The notes under the pieces are model-generated. The model ran no database searches. It was given only the letters and a program-made list of their open reading frames with translations, and was not told the origin of the DNA. Positions 21,258-29,572 of a DNA stretch of 64,000 nt are shown piece after piece. Position 1 is the stretch's first letter; each line of letters starts with the position of its first letter. The position numbers and the translations under genes were made by a program. This DNA comes from Symsagittifera roscoffensis (lineage: Eukaryota; Xenacoelomorpha; Acoela; Convolutidae): positions 1,490,001-1,554,000 of the forward strand of contig NC_087068.1 in assembly GCF_963678635.1 (NCBI RefSeq), in the 5' to 3' direction.

Positions 21258-21983
21258 ATGGGCTTCAGGAGGGAAGATTTAATCCCGACCAATGTCCGAC
21301 TGGCCGCAGCCAATCGAGGAGCAATTTACGTAGCCGGAAGAACACCAATAACGGTCCTCCACATGGGAGGACGGGATCTTCGGATGAGCTTCCTAGTGGT
21401 AGAGAATCTGGACGACGCCGACCAATTCATCTTGGGCCGGGATTTTGTCAGGAATTTTGACGTGATGATTGACTTGAACAACGGTCTGATACGGATTAGA
21501 AACCCGGACCGAAAGTATGTTAAGAGACCAATTAATAGGATAAAAACAGACGAAAACAAGGTACCACTTTTTTTGGATAGAAAAGTAAAATTACAACCAG
21601 GACAGGCTGTGGTAGCAATTTTTAGAATGAGAAATTTGAATTCGTTAAGTGATAGTAAACAGGTTTGCTTAGTACCGAATCCAAATAGTCAGAGTTTGGT
21701 GATTTTAGGCCGGAGCTTCTCGGTAACGCGAAACGGACTGTGTGTCAGTGTGTTGTTGAACACACTGGACACCACGGTTTCAATCCAACGTGGAAAGAAG
21801 CTTGGCTACGCTTTGCCGATGAGGACCGACTATGAGGAGACACAAAACTTGAAGAAATATAGTGTGAATGACTGTCCTTATCATGCCAATAAAGATAAAA
21901 TTTTAAAGATGATTAATGAATTATGGACGACGGATTATCAAGCTGCTCTAATTTTCCGGAACGCCCCTCGTCATATGAACTAG
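21258..21983 (+). pseudogene. Element I pol segment 2: protease C-terminal half and RT connection
   Basis: Frame shifted by -1 from the previous segment. It contains LAAANRGAIYVAGRTPITV (flap-side strands), FLVVENL and FILGRDFVRNFDVMIDL, the 'hydrophobic-hydrophobic-G-x-D' block of retropepsins. The catalytic Asp-Thr/Ser-Gly is missing upstream, so the protease is incomplete. The rest (from about residue 95) is a basic linker leading to RT, with an RSFSVTRNGLCVSVLLNT stretch that also begins the readable part of Element III (52730). It ends at TAG 21981-21983 while the next frame has already begun at 21923. Confidence 0.75.
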
Positions 21984-22417
21984 AATCTGACAAACCGGTT
22001 TTGCCAGAGTTGGAACATCTAAAAGGGAAAATAGGTGAGGGAGATTTCGAAAAATTGCGGGACCTCTTAAATCGGAACGCAGATGTATTTTCAAAACATA
22101 AGGCGGATATCGGTTGCTGTAATTTCGTCGAACACGAAATCGAACTTGAAGAGGGCGCCGTTCCCCATAGGGAAGGCGCAAGATGAATGACGCCACATAA
22201 GTCGGAAGCGTGCCGAGCGGAAATAGAAATGTTGCTTGAATACGATATGATAGAACCCTCGAAGTCACCATGGGCTTGCGGGGTAGTAATGGCGAAAAAG
22301 AAAGGGGGGCAGCTTAGGTTTTTTTGCGAATTTCGTTATTTGAACGCGGTAACAATAAAAGATGCGTACCCGATACTGCGAATAGACGAGAGCCTATCTA
22401 AGCTTGGTGATGCTTAG
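21923..22417 (+). pseudogene. Element I pol segment 3: RT fingers
   Basis: Reads NRNADVFSKHKADIGCC, then HEIELEEGAVPHREGAR, an in-frame TGA at 22184-22186, and continues MTPHKSEACRAEIEMLLEYDMIEPSKSPWACGVVMAKKK. That is the classic Ty3/gypsy RT entry ('I.PS.SPWASPVVLVKKK'). The related copy at 53200 has CGC at the position of this TGA. The frame ends at TAG just before 22420, because of a 10-bp insertion at 22415-22424 that forms a perfect hairpin with 22391-22400. Confidence 0.85.
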
Positions 22418-22424
22418 ATAGGCT
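22391..22424 (+). repeat. 13-bp perfect hairpin made by a 10-bp insertion in RT
   Basis: AGCCTATCTAAGC (22391-22403) is the exact reverse complement of GCTTAGATAGGCT (22412-22424), with an 8-base loop. The last 10 bases are extra relative to the RT reading frame and shift it. This is the pattern expected from template switching at a near-palindrome. Confidence 0.85.
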
Positions 22425-23525
22425 AAGTTCTTCACCACATTGGACTTAGGTTCTGCCTTCTGGCAGGTCCCTCTGCGGAAGAAGGACAGAGAGAAAACCG
22501 GATTCGCGTGCGAATTGGGATTGTACCAGTGGAAAAGGATGCCCTTCGGCTTGTGCAATGCAACGGCCACTTTTCAAAGACTGATGGCTCAGGTTTTGAC
22601 GAGAGTGACCAAGAACTACGGGAATCTCGTGATGTGTTACGTGGATGACGTAGTCATAGCGACACCGACCCTGGAAGACCACATTGATAGGCTCAATGAG
22701 GTCTTTGGATGCATAAAAAGAGCAGGATTGAAGTGCAAACCATCGAAATGTGAAATCATTAGGGTTTCGATTAAGTACCTGGGAAGAATGGTGGATAGGC
22801 ATGGTGTGAGGGCGGATCCGGAAGCAGTTGAAGCAGTGTTGACATGGAAGGCCCCCAGAACGGACACACAGCTCCTGAGCTTCCTAGGGTTTGCCAATTA
22901 CTACCGAGAATTCATAAAAGGATATGCGGACAAGGTGTATCCCATGCAGAAGCTGATGCGCAACAAGGGGAAAAAGTTCGAATGGAACGATGAGGCACAG
23001 GTTGCCTTCGAGAACATAAAGCGGGAACTGTGCGAAGCGCCAGTGCTGGGCATGCCTACAGAAAAGGGCATGTATGTTCTCGACACAGACGCATCGGTGG
23101 TGGCCATCTCAGGAATCTTGCATCAAAAGCAAGAATGGAACGGAAGAACAGTTCTCCGTCCCATTGCATACGGCAGCAAGGTCTTGAGTGACACAGAAAT
23201 GAAATACGGCGCACCAAAGGCAGAAATGTTTGCAGTAGTCACCTTCGTGGAGAAGTACCGCGCATACTTGGGGAGCGCTCCCTTCAAGTTACGCGTGGAC
23301 AACAGAGCGTTATCCTGGTTGAAGACCTACTCGATGGATCAGAGTTATATTGGTAGATGGATAGTAAGATTGGATGGCTACCATATGATAATCGAAGATA
23401 GGATGCGTGATAAACACCAGAATGCTGACGGCCTCAGCAAGAAAACTGAGTTCTATGAAAGATTGGAGCAGAAGCAGGCCAATCAGGCGGAAATAAAGGA
23501 GGGATTATCGTTTCTGGACAAATAA
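22425..23525 (+). CDS. pol: Element I pol segment 4: reverse transcriptase and RNase H
   Basis: RT palm follows directly after the 10-bp insertion. LDLGSAFWQVPL carries the first catalytic Asp, FGLCNATATFQRLM is the 'PFGL.NAP.TFQR' block, and CYVDDVVIAT at 22635-22664 contains the YVDD active site. LSFLGFANYYREFIKGY marks the RT-RNase H connection. RNase H has VLDTDASVVAISGIL, E in KAEMFAVV, VDNRALSWL and HQNADGLSK, so the D-E-D-D set is recognisable and the enzyme core looks intact. A TAA at 23523-23525 interrupts the frame, which reopens in register. Confidence 0.92.
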   Translation, partial: KFFTTLDLGSAFWQVPLRKKDREKTGFACELGLYQWKRMPFGLCNATATFQRLMAQVLTRVTKNYGNLVMCYVDDVVIATPTLEDHIDRLNEVFGCIKRAGLKCKPSKCEIIRVSIKYLGRMVDRHGVRADPEAVEAVLTWKAPRTDTQLLSFLGFANYYREFIKGYADKVYPMQKLMRNKGKKFEWNDEAQVAFENIKRELCEAPVLGMPTEKGMYVLDTDASVVAISGILHQKQEWNGRTVLRPIAYGSKVLSDTEMKYGAPKAEMFAVVTFVEKYRAYLGSAPFKLRVDNRALSWLKTYSMDQSYIGRWIVRLDGYHMIIEDRMRDKHQNADGLSKKTEFYERLEQKQANQAEIKEGLSFLDK

Positions 23526-24803
23526 ACTTATGAAGCGCTTCCCTTAACGAGATGGTTGGATAAGTCTGGACATCCAATTCCAGGGCACCCTGAGTTACCT
23601 GTAGAGAAGGTAGCCGAGATAAAGATCCTATCCAAGGAGGACCCGGTCCCCTTGGATCTGTTGCTGCGCTCGAACCTGGTCCAGCAAGAACTCTCCCGCA
23701 TAAACATAAACAGCCACTCATTATTGGATAAAACGGTGCAAGTCACACCGCAAGTGATGCGGATGCTGGGTGGATTGTTAGAAAGAGAAGTGACCAGAGA
23801 TGACCCCAAGTGGACAGCAGCAGTGGCATCGCTAACAGTCAGTGAGAAGGTGAAGATCATGCCGTCCAGACGACAGCACGAAGAGAACGAGAGGGATTGT
23901 AGGACAATAGTTCAGCAACTAGTATCCTCAATACCCCTAGAGATTTTAACCAGTACTTCTTACGAACAGAAAGAACAGGGGAGCAGCAAGCGAAAGAAAA
24001 CCGTCACCTTTGTGGACCGGGATAAGGAGGGTGAAGAGGTGGAACAAAATCTGCTGCAAGACTATTTGTCCGGGGAGACGGATGATGAGAAGAACCAGCG
24101 ATCACAAGATCAACACTCGGGACAAGAAAATTTGTCCGGGGAGTCTGAGATAGACGAGAAAATTCCTGATGAGAAACAGGACCTAGAGAACAAGGTTTTG
24201 TCCGGGGAGTTCAGATGGATGCAAAGAAGGCACAGACATGATCTGGAGGAGCGTGCAGTCTCCAGCACGACCTCTTCGACGGATGATGATTCCCGAAACT
24301 CAGGAATGGACACCTATTCAGACAGGAACTCGAGTTCGGGATCAGAACTGTCAGAACTAGCGATACACACGCTACTAGTGGAAACTCGGGCAAGGGACCT
24401 GGACAGAGAGGTGTACCAGGATCCTGACAGCGATCGCTACCTTATACCAAGCGAAAGAGTCTTTGACAACGCAGCGGATGACTTGGAGACAATAGCGGTA
24501 TCGAAACGCTCGATAAGCCTGTTGCCGCAGAAAGAGGTAGTCAGGATTGATCTTCTTCCGTTTGAACAAGAAACACAACCGATGGCGAAGATTTGGTGCG
24601 TTAAGATGGAAGAAGACACACACCAGCCCAACGAGCTGAATAGTCAGATGAGGGTCATGAAGACGTACTTGAAGGCGAGATACAGACTCTCGGACCTTCT
24701 AAGGGCGCAGAGAAATGATCGCATGACAAGCAACCTGCAAAGATGGATCGAGAATGGTTCTCCGGATAAAGGGACCTCGAGGAAGATAGTTATCGCATCC
24801 TGA
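23526..24803 (+). CDS. Element I pol segment 5: long tether between RNase H and integrase
   Basis: About 425 codons in the same frame as RNase H, separated from it by one TAA. In most Ty3/gypsy elements this tether is short. Here it includes a Pro-rich start, a basic stretch (KRKKTVTFVDRD), and three tandem 22-residue units each beginning LSGE (24065, 24131, 24197; exactly 66 bp apart) in a very acidic context. Ser/Asp-rich and then ordered-looking sequence (VFDNAADDLETIAVSKRSISLLPQ) follows. I recognise no domain. The frame ends at TGA 24801-24803 after a one-base shift in GGGACCTCGAGG near 24778. Integrase continues in the neighbouring frame. Confidence 0.8.
   Translation, partial: TYEALPLTRWLDKSGHPIPGHPELPVEKVAEIKILSKEDPVPLDLLLRSNLVQQELSRININSHSLLDKTVQVTPQVMRMLGGLLEREVTRDDPKWTAAVASLTVSEKVKIMPSRRQHEENERDCRTIVQQLVSSIPLEILTSTSYEQKEQGSSKRKKTVTFVDRDKEGEEVEQNLLQDYLSGETDDEKNQRSQDQHSGQENLSGESEIDEKIPDEKQDLENKVLSGEFRWMQRRHRHDLEERAVSSTTSSTDDDSRNSGMDTYSDRNSSSGSELSELAIHTLLVETRARDLDREVYQDPDSDRYLIPSERVFDNAADDLETIAVSKRSISLLPQKEVVRIDLLPFEQETQPMAKIWCVKMEEDTHQPNELNSQMRVMKTYLKARYRLSDLLRAQRNDRMTSNLQRWIENGSPDKGTSRKIVIAS
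24065..24209 (+). repeat. 66-bp-period repeat with TTTGTCCGGGGAG
   Basis: The 13-mer occurs exactly at 24065, 24131 and 24197, 66 bp apart, inside the tether. Each encodes LSGE at the start of a 22-residue acidic unit. Between the 13-mers the DNA is much less conserved. Related copies at 61738 and 61804 keep the 66-bp distance, and 54976 has one exact copy. Confidence 0.85.
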
Positions 24804-25111
24804 GACAATACTTCATGCAGAAGGAAGGGAGGTTATATTTGAACAAGGACGGGATTGTGGCTTGCAAAAGAAGGGAGGAAGACAGACTCCTATACAAGTA
24901 TAACGCGATAGTGTTACCGCAACTCTATCAGACAGAACTATTATTCAGGTCACATGATCATATGGGCCATCAGGGGATCGACAAAGTATATCAGAGGATC
25001 CTGAAGCGCTTTGAGTGGCCTGGGATGAAAAAGGCATGCGAGAAATGGGTAACAGCATGTCTGTCATGCCAACAGGTCAAGGATCCAAGGAAGTTGCGAT
25101 TTCCTTTATAA
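24804..25111 (+). CDS. Element I pol segment 6: integrase zinc-binding domain
   Basis: Shifted by -1 from the tether. It contains H-x4-H-x29-C-x2-C (SHDHMGHQG ... ACLSCQQ), the HHCC zinc domain of retroviral and Ty3-type integrases (integrase_H2C2), which helps multimerise and bind the DNA ends. WPGMKKACEKWVTACLSC is typical. A TAA at 25109-25111 breaks the frame, and the core domain resumes in the same register at 25112. Confidence 0.88.
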
Positions 25112-25711
25112 TCGATCGAGTCGTCTGAATTCAACGAGGTGGTGCAAATAGATCACCAAAAGATATGCATGACAGACAATGGTTACAATCAGGTGCTGGT
25201 CATGATAGATCATTTTACGAAGTATGCAGAGGCCGTGCCCTGCATAACTGCCTCGGCGGAAGAGACATGCGACCACCTGATCAATACGTGGATAGCAAGA
25301 CATGGTTGTCCGATGACGTTTCAATCGGATAATGGAACAGCTTTCGTAGGAGAGCTTACGAAAGAGCTTATGAGACGCTCACAGGTCGTTCAGGCTCACT
25401 CCACGACATACCACCCTCAGACGAATGGCTTAGTGGAAAGACAGAATAGGACGTTAGTGTCGATGCTGAGAGTATATTGTTCCAGGTACATGACCGATTG
25501 GGACAGATACCTTCCACAGGTGATGGGAGCAAATAACAGCACGCAACACTCCACCACCGGAGTCAGTCCACACATGATGCTAACTGGACACGAAAAGTCT
25601 TTACCCTTAACCTTCTTCTACCCAGAGTATGAGGGAAAGAAAACGTCCCCACAGGTCTACGTGAGGGATGTGATCAGACGCCAACAGGAGTTGAACGATT
25701 TGTGTAGATGA
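25112..25711 (+). CDS. Element I pol segment 7: integrase catalytic core
   Basis: RNase H-like integrase core with all three acidic residues: D in VVQIDHQ (25151), D in FQSDNGTAF (25328) and E in GLVERQNR (25436). Spacing between the second D and the E is exactly 35 residues (DD35E). TTYHPQTNGLVERQNR is the typical block before the Glu. After the core come NNSTQHSTTGVSPHMMLTG and FYPEYEGKKT. A TGA at 25709-25711 ends it and the frame then reopens. No critical residue is missing in the core itself. Confidence 0.92.
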   Translation, partial: SIESSEFNEVVQIDHQKICMTDNGYNQVLVMIDHFTKYAEAVPCITASAEETCDHLINTWIARHGCPMTFQSDNGTAFVGELTKELMRRSQVVQAHSTTYHPQTNGLVERQNRTLVSMLRVYCSRYMTDWDRYLPQVMGANNSTQHSTTGVSPHMMLTGHEKSLPLTFFYPEYEGKKTSPQVYVRDVIRRQQELNDLCR

Positions 25712-26130
25712 AATACTCAGCAGGCACAGGCAAGGCAGAGGAAAAGATTCGACAAGAAAGCAGCTGGTGCAAAGGCTCACTCGGTGGGAGACTACGTATG
25801 GGTATTTCAGAACGTTATACCACCGAAAGGGACAAAAAAAGCTCCTAAAATAATGGAGGGGACACTTCATGATTACAGAGGTGCACCAGGAGGGACGCTT
25901 TTATAGACTGAGTACTGGCCGAGTCGCCCACTACGAGAACATCAAGTCACACAATCCATCAACAGAAGACTGGTGTATACCTGCAGACATGGAAGAAGGG
26001 GATTATCTAATGATGGATCCTTGCTTGTGAGGTCAATGAAAAGGGCACCAGGGAGAAGAACGATGGAAACGAAGTCGTAGAGGAAGGTAAGGATACACCG
26101 CTGGACCTGGATTCAAACGAGGAGATCGAA
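25712..26130 (+). pseudogene. Element I pol segment 8: integrase C-terminal domain, damaged
   Basis: In register it first reads NTQQAQARQRKRFDKKAAG and VGDYVWVFQNVIPPKGTKK, the 'V GD.VW' SH3-like fold of Ty3 integrase C-termini. From about 25835 the frame is lost. The expected continuation appears in other frames near 25860-26040 (ENIKSHNPSTEDWCIP, GDYLMMDP). At least two single-base changes are needed to explain this. The downstream frame (frame of the macro-like segment) opens at about 26015. Confidence 0.7.
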
Positions 26131-27303
26131 GTGGACGATGAAACCTTACCCTACGCAGAGGAAGATTGGCAGGATTACGAACAGATAGAGGTTCCCAAGA
26201 ACTTGGAACCGGATCTTGCGTTCAGGATACAGACTCGTCAGAAGGACGGGACGAGACCAAGAAAGAAATACAATCCTTACGGTGACGACTTTGTAGTGGA
26301 TAGGATAGATCTGAAGAAGATAGTGGAGGAAGTAGTGGGTCTAGAGGAAATAACTGTGTCACAAGACATTGACATAGTCGATGATCACGACGATGAGTGG
26401 GTTGACGACTGGTCGAAACCCGAGGTAGAATTCGACAACGAGCAACAGCAGTCATATGAACAAGACTTGACGAACCTGCGTGTCTTAGAGTGGCTGAATG
26501 AAACGACCTCGGATCCTGAGGAGACCAGTGTCACGATCCAAGACGTAGATCGTGAAAGCATGAAATACATCAAGACCGAACGAGATGATCCTTCCTGGGC
26601 TGCCCAGGAAGGACGACTACTCTTTTCAGCTTCTAACCTCGACTTGATACCCGGTATGCGATCGACGGGGACGTCGATGGATATTTTTGTCCGGGGAGTG
26701 GGGGTAGGACTTACCCACACTGAAAACTTGATAATAAAAAAATTAAGAATAGCAAGAGAAACAGGAGACTTAGAAGCAGAAACAGGCGAAGAACCTAAGA
26801 AACCTGACATAGGCAGGGTAGTTGAGTCATATTTTAACTTACCAAATGAATATTCTAGTAACATAATACTAACAGACAGTGATTTCATACTCACAAACAG
26901 AACATGTGCGATAGCAATCACCGCAGACATGAGTTTTAGGACAGCGCTAGCGGCAGATTTTAAGAGAGAATACAAAAACGTGGAATTCCTTTGGAAGCAG
27001 AGACCAGGGATAGGGGGCGCTGCAGCCTTACCTCCGGCGGCGTCGCAGATAAAATACTTATGCTTCTTGGTAACGAGGGCGACGGAGAAGCAGCACGTGG
27101 ACCCAGAGAACCTAGTCTTGTCCTTGACGAGGCTGAGGGACTTCCTTGTGGAAATGGACGCGAAGGAGCTCTCACTTCCAGTATACGATCCAAACAGAGG
27201 AAGACTGCATCCTCGGGAATTGTACGCGCTTGTACACGTGATATTCTCTGATACGAATATACAAGTATATCTACATAACAAATATTACTTAAGTATAGGC
27301 TGA
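26131..27303 (+). CDS. Element I pol segment 9: acidic extension and macro-like domain
   Basis: 390 codons from a GTG (26131), with no ATG at its start. It is read as a continuation of the integrase frame, open from about 26015. Residues 1-150 are acidic. Near residue 185 is MDIFVRGVGVG, whose DNA contains the 13-mer TTTGTCCGGGGAG. Residues 251-385 resemble a macro domain of the ALC1/TARG1 type: SDFILTNRTCAIAITADMS, TALAADFKREY, YLCFLVTR, PENLVLSLTRLRDFLVEM, ELSLPVYDPNRG, VIFSDTNIQVYL. The loop that is GCGxD in active hydrolases reads DPNRG, so binding or catalysis may be lost. Both relatives (56692-57290; 63635-63970) keep the domain. The alternative is an unrelated alpha/beta domain. Confidence 0.7.
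   Translation: MDDETLPYAEEDWQDYEQIEVPKNLEPDLAFRIQTRQKDGTRPRKKYNPYGDDFVVDRIDLKKIVEEVVGLEEITVSQDIDIVDDHDDEWVDDWSKPEVEFDNEQQQSYEQDLTNLRVLEWLNETTSDPEETSVTIQDVDRESMKYIKTERDDPSWAAQEGRLLFSASNLDLIPGMRSTGTSMDIFVRGVGVGLTHTENLIIKKLRIARETGDLEAETGEEPKKPDIGRVVESYFNLPNEYSSNIILTDSDFILTNRTCAIAITADMSFRTALAADFKREYKNVEFLWKQRPGIGGAAALPPAASQIKYLCFLVTRATEKQHVDPENLVLSLTRLRDFLVEMDAKELSLPVYDPNRGRLHPRELYALVHVIFSDTNIQVYLHNKYYLSIG
26875..27300 (+). other. Macro-like (Appr-1''-p processing) domain
   Basis: Domain entry for the region described in the preceding gene. Strand-helix order fits: DFIL (as GDLF), AIAITADMSFRTALAADFKREY (as A.hCVS.D..MGAGIA..F...F), YLCFLVTRATEK (as Y.YYLVTK), a helix with RDFL, ELSLPVYD (as LAMPRIGCGLD), VHVIFSDTNIQVY (as I.EVFADTDI.V.VY). 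Known macro domains bind ADP-ribose and some remove it from proteins or nucleic acids. That this one does so is inference, and the phosphate-binding loops are not conserved. Confidence 0.6.
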
Positions 27304-27673
27304 GTGACGTGCGAGAGGGTGTTAGGCCAAAGACTGAGTTGTATGTAATATGTGTTAGGTTATTAAGATCATGGGTAAGTAGGGGTTTGTGACCATGAAC
27401 AACTGAATGAAGATCTTTGGAATAGATCCAAAGTTTGGACTGTCCAATCTTAGGTCGAATTCCAAAATTTTAGAGACCGATTGATACTAATAAATTTTAG
27501 GATAAATATCTTTTTATCTGAACTGTTTTTAAGCAAATTTTAACGATATATGTTAAGGTGAAACTGACAAGTGTGATATTTGTGACTTCTTTTCTATATC
27601 CTGATTGATCATTTAATTACTCACTTGAGTCAAAATCTTGGAATCAAAACCGAACCAATTTTGAAAGAATAGA
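27304..27673 (+). promoter_or_regulatory. Conserved spacer between pol and downstream block
   Basis: Non-coding, AT-rich, yet clearly similar to 57292-57655 between the same two genes of Element III (AATAGATCCAAAGT, GACTGTCCA, CCTGATTGATCA, GGTTATTAAGATC). The Element III copy has a full splice-acceptor-like CTTATTTTCAG ending at 57595. The same place here reads TTCTTTTCTATATCC (27587-27601), an eroded version. I infer that the downstream block was made from a spliced, cis or trans, subgenomic RNA. Confidence 0.5.
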
Positions 27674-29536
27674 ATGGATAACTTCAACTTGGATGAATTG
27701 ATGGACCTGGCAGAGGCATATGTAGAACTGATGATAGATGCGATCTATCGTCGGCTGATCGATCGAGACTTCGCTCTGGAGGACCCAGAGGTAGTCATGT
27801 TGCTGACTGCCCTGATCAACATCTTGGGGCACGACAACCGTTGGGACCGCCCCACGGAAGTCCTGTTGATGGCAGCATATAGAGAAAGAGGAGTACTAGA
27901 CCGCCCGAACATGAGAGTGATGAGGTGGAGAAACGGGGCTCTCTCAGGGAGTGACTTGGCGAATGAGCCTGGATTGGGAAGTTCTAAGACTTACCAACCA
28001 GGTGAGATGCCAATGCCCTCCAAGCCCAAACCTGGGCTGACGAGAATGCATCAGGAGATGAACAGCGAGGCGACCTCGTCTGGTTCACCACTGAGAGCAG
28101 CTGTGCCACCAAAAAGGGCGAAAGTAGGACAGAAAGTTCAGACGAACCAAACCATGCAAGATCTGGATGAGATGAACGATGAACTGAAAAGTACGAAGAA
28201 GGAGCTGGACGAGATGACCAGAAGCATGCTCCAGATGGAGGAAGATCGGGACATGTGGAGAAAGTTGTTTGAAGACTGCAACAACAGGCCGGAATACAAA
28301 GAGCGATCGGAGCAGATGGCGTTGACAACGGCCGTGGAGAAAGTGATACCCGCAAGGGATATTCCTCGTGGGCAGCCCCCGATGGAGCTCTTGACGCCTC
28401 GAGAAATGAGTCAAACAACGGAGAGACAGCTCCCAGCAGAGACAAATCGAGTAACAATCCCGGATCCTAGTGACACCTTGGGTGACCCCGTCGTGGAACA
28501 GACAGTGAGGAAGCTGATAGAGACAGCTGGACGACTGGTCGCTAACAAGAATGCGCCAGGTTCCGGGGTGACTGCACCCTATGGAACGATTGACGACACT
28601 GGCAAAGTACGACTCTCCCAGACCGTGATCAGACAGGGGATAAGTGACGTGACACCACTCATGGGGAGCTCGAGAATCCCAGAGAGGAAAGTACGGAAGA
28701 TGCCAGCGAAGAAAGTGTCTCGCATAATAGACGTGCAAAAGAATAATCAATTGAAATATAATTTCACGGGAGTTCCGGAGACAGATCCGAGGGCCTGCTT
28801 CAATCGAGCTACCTGGAGCCCGGCTGTAAACCTGCAGCAACTACCACTCGGGACATCTCATCTGATATTGGGAGACAGCTTGGTCAGAGTGCTGTCGAAT
28901 TTGAGGACCTCGTGGGTCACCACGGTGATGGCCTTTGGAGGTGCGACGATAGCCCAATTATGTCGAATGGTGGAACTGATGAATCCAGGGAGGATTCCCA
29001 ATGTGATGATCTTAGTTGGGACGAATGACATCTCCAGAGGTTCAGATGAGCAGGAAGCACTATGGGAGTCAATGATGGTGTGTTTGTTTACGACCCTCTG
29101 GCAGAAATTCAATTGCGCGGTACTGACCGTTTGCACTGTGCCAATGAACGCGAGAAGCATGACAGCATCAGGAAGAAGGCACAACGAGGGAGTCGTCAGG
29201 TGGAATAACATCTTGAGGAACCTCGCAAGTCGAAACGCCGGAAGAATGATCCTCATGGACATCGAACATGAGTTGAGAGCCATGGATCAGGCCAGACTGA
29301 CCACGGACGGCATCCACTTCGACAGTATTGAAGGACAAGCTTGGTTGAATCGAGTCTTCCAAGAGCGGTTGGACGAGCTGGAAGCAGAACTCTTTGACAC
29401 AGGAGTGCTGAAGGAAGAAGGAACAGTGAGTGATGCGGTGATTACTACCTTTGTGCCTCCTAGCCTGGAAACGCGCTTGGGTACGGTCCCGGCCGTCACG
29501 AACTACAGGCAACAAAGCTCCAGCGAACCAGGTTAA
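27674..29536 (+). CDS. Downstream ORF A: coiled coil plus SGNH/GDSL-type hydrolase
   Basis: 620 residues from ATG 27674. Residues 1-95 are helical and acidic (LDELMDLAEAYVELMIDAIYR). About 155-205 is coiled coil. Residues 394-575 form an SGNH hydrolase domain. Block I is LILGDSLVR with Ser402, block II FGGATIAQL, block III VGTNDIS with Asn451, and block V DGIHFD with Asp545 and His548. All four signature blocks are present. SGNH enzymes hydrolyse esters, including acetyl groups on sugars. The substrate here is unknown. No signal peptide or membrane segment is visible. TAA at 29534 separates it from ORF B in the same frame, so A and B may once have been one protein. Confidence 0.85.
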   Translation: MDNFNLDELMDLAEAYVELMIDAIYRRLIDRDFALEDPEVVMLLTALINILGHDNRWDRPTEVLLMAAYRERGVLDRPNMRVMRWRNGALSGSDLANEPGLGSSKTYQPGEMPMPSKPKPGLTRMHQEMNSEATSSGSPLRAAVPPKRAKVGQKVQTNQTMQDLDEMNDELKSTKKELDEMTRSMLQMEEDRDMWRKLFEDCNNRPEYKERSEQMALTTAVEKVIPARDIPRGQPPMELLTPREMSQTTERQLPAETNRVTIPDPSDTLGDPVVEQTVRKLIETAGRLVANKNAPGSGVTAPYGTIDDTGKVRLSQTVIRQGISDVTPLMGSSRIPERKVRKMPAKKVSRIIDVQKNNQLKYNFTGVPETDPRACFNRATWSPAVNLQQLPLGTSHLILGDSLVRVLSNLRTSWVTTVMAFGGATIAQLCRMVELMNPGRIPNVMILVGTNDISRGSDEQEALWESMMVCLFTTLWQKFNCAVLTVCTVPMNARSMTASGRRHNEGVVRWNNILRNLASRNAGRMILMDIEHELRAMDQARLTTDGIHFDSIEGQAWLNRVFQERLDELEAELFDTGVLKEEGTVSDAVITTFVPPSLETRLGTVPAVTNYRQQSSSEPG

Positions 29537-29572
29537 AGGACAAACGTACAGGATCGATTGGAAGAAGCAGCG

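Noticed and set aside
22184-22186. TGA as selenocysteine or readthrough codon
   Set aside because: Element III has a CGC arginine codon at the same place, and other stops in the element are TAA and TAG, so a nonsense mutation is simpler.
26385-28840. Long minus-strand open frames such as 26385-27281 and 28085-28840
   Set aside because: They are complementary to well-supported plus-strand coding sequence, are Ser/Cys-rich as expected for shadow frames and resemble no family.
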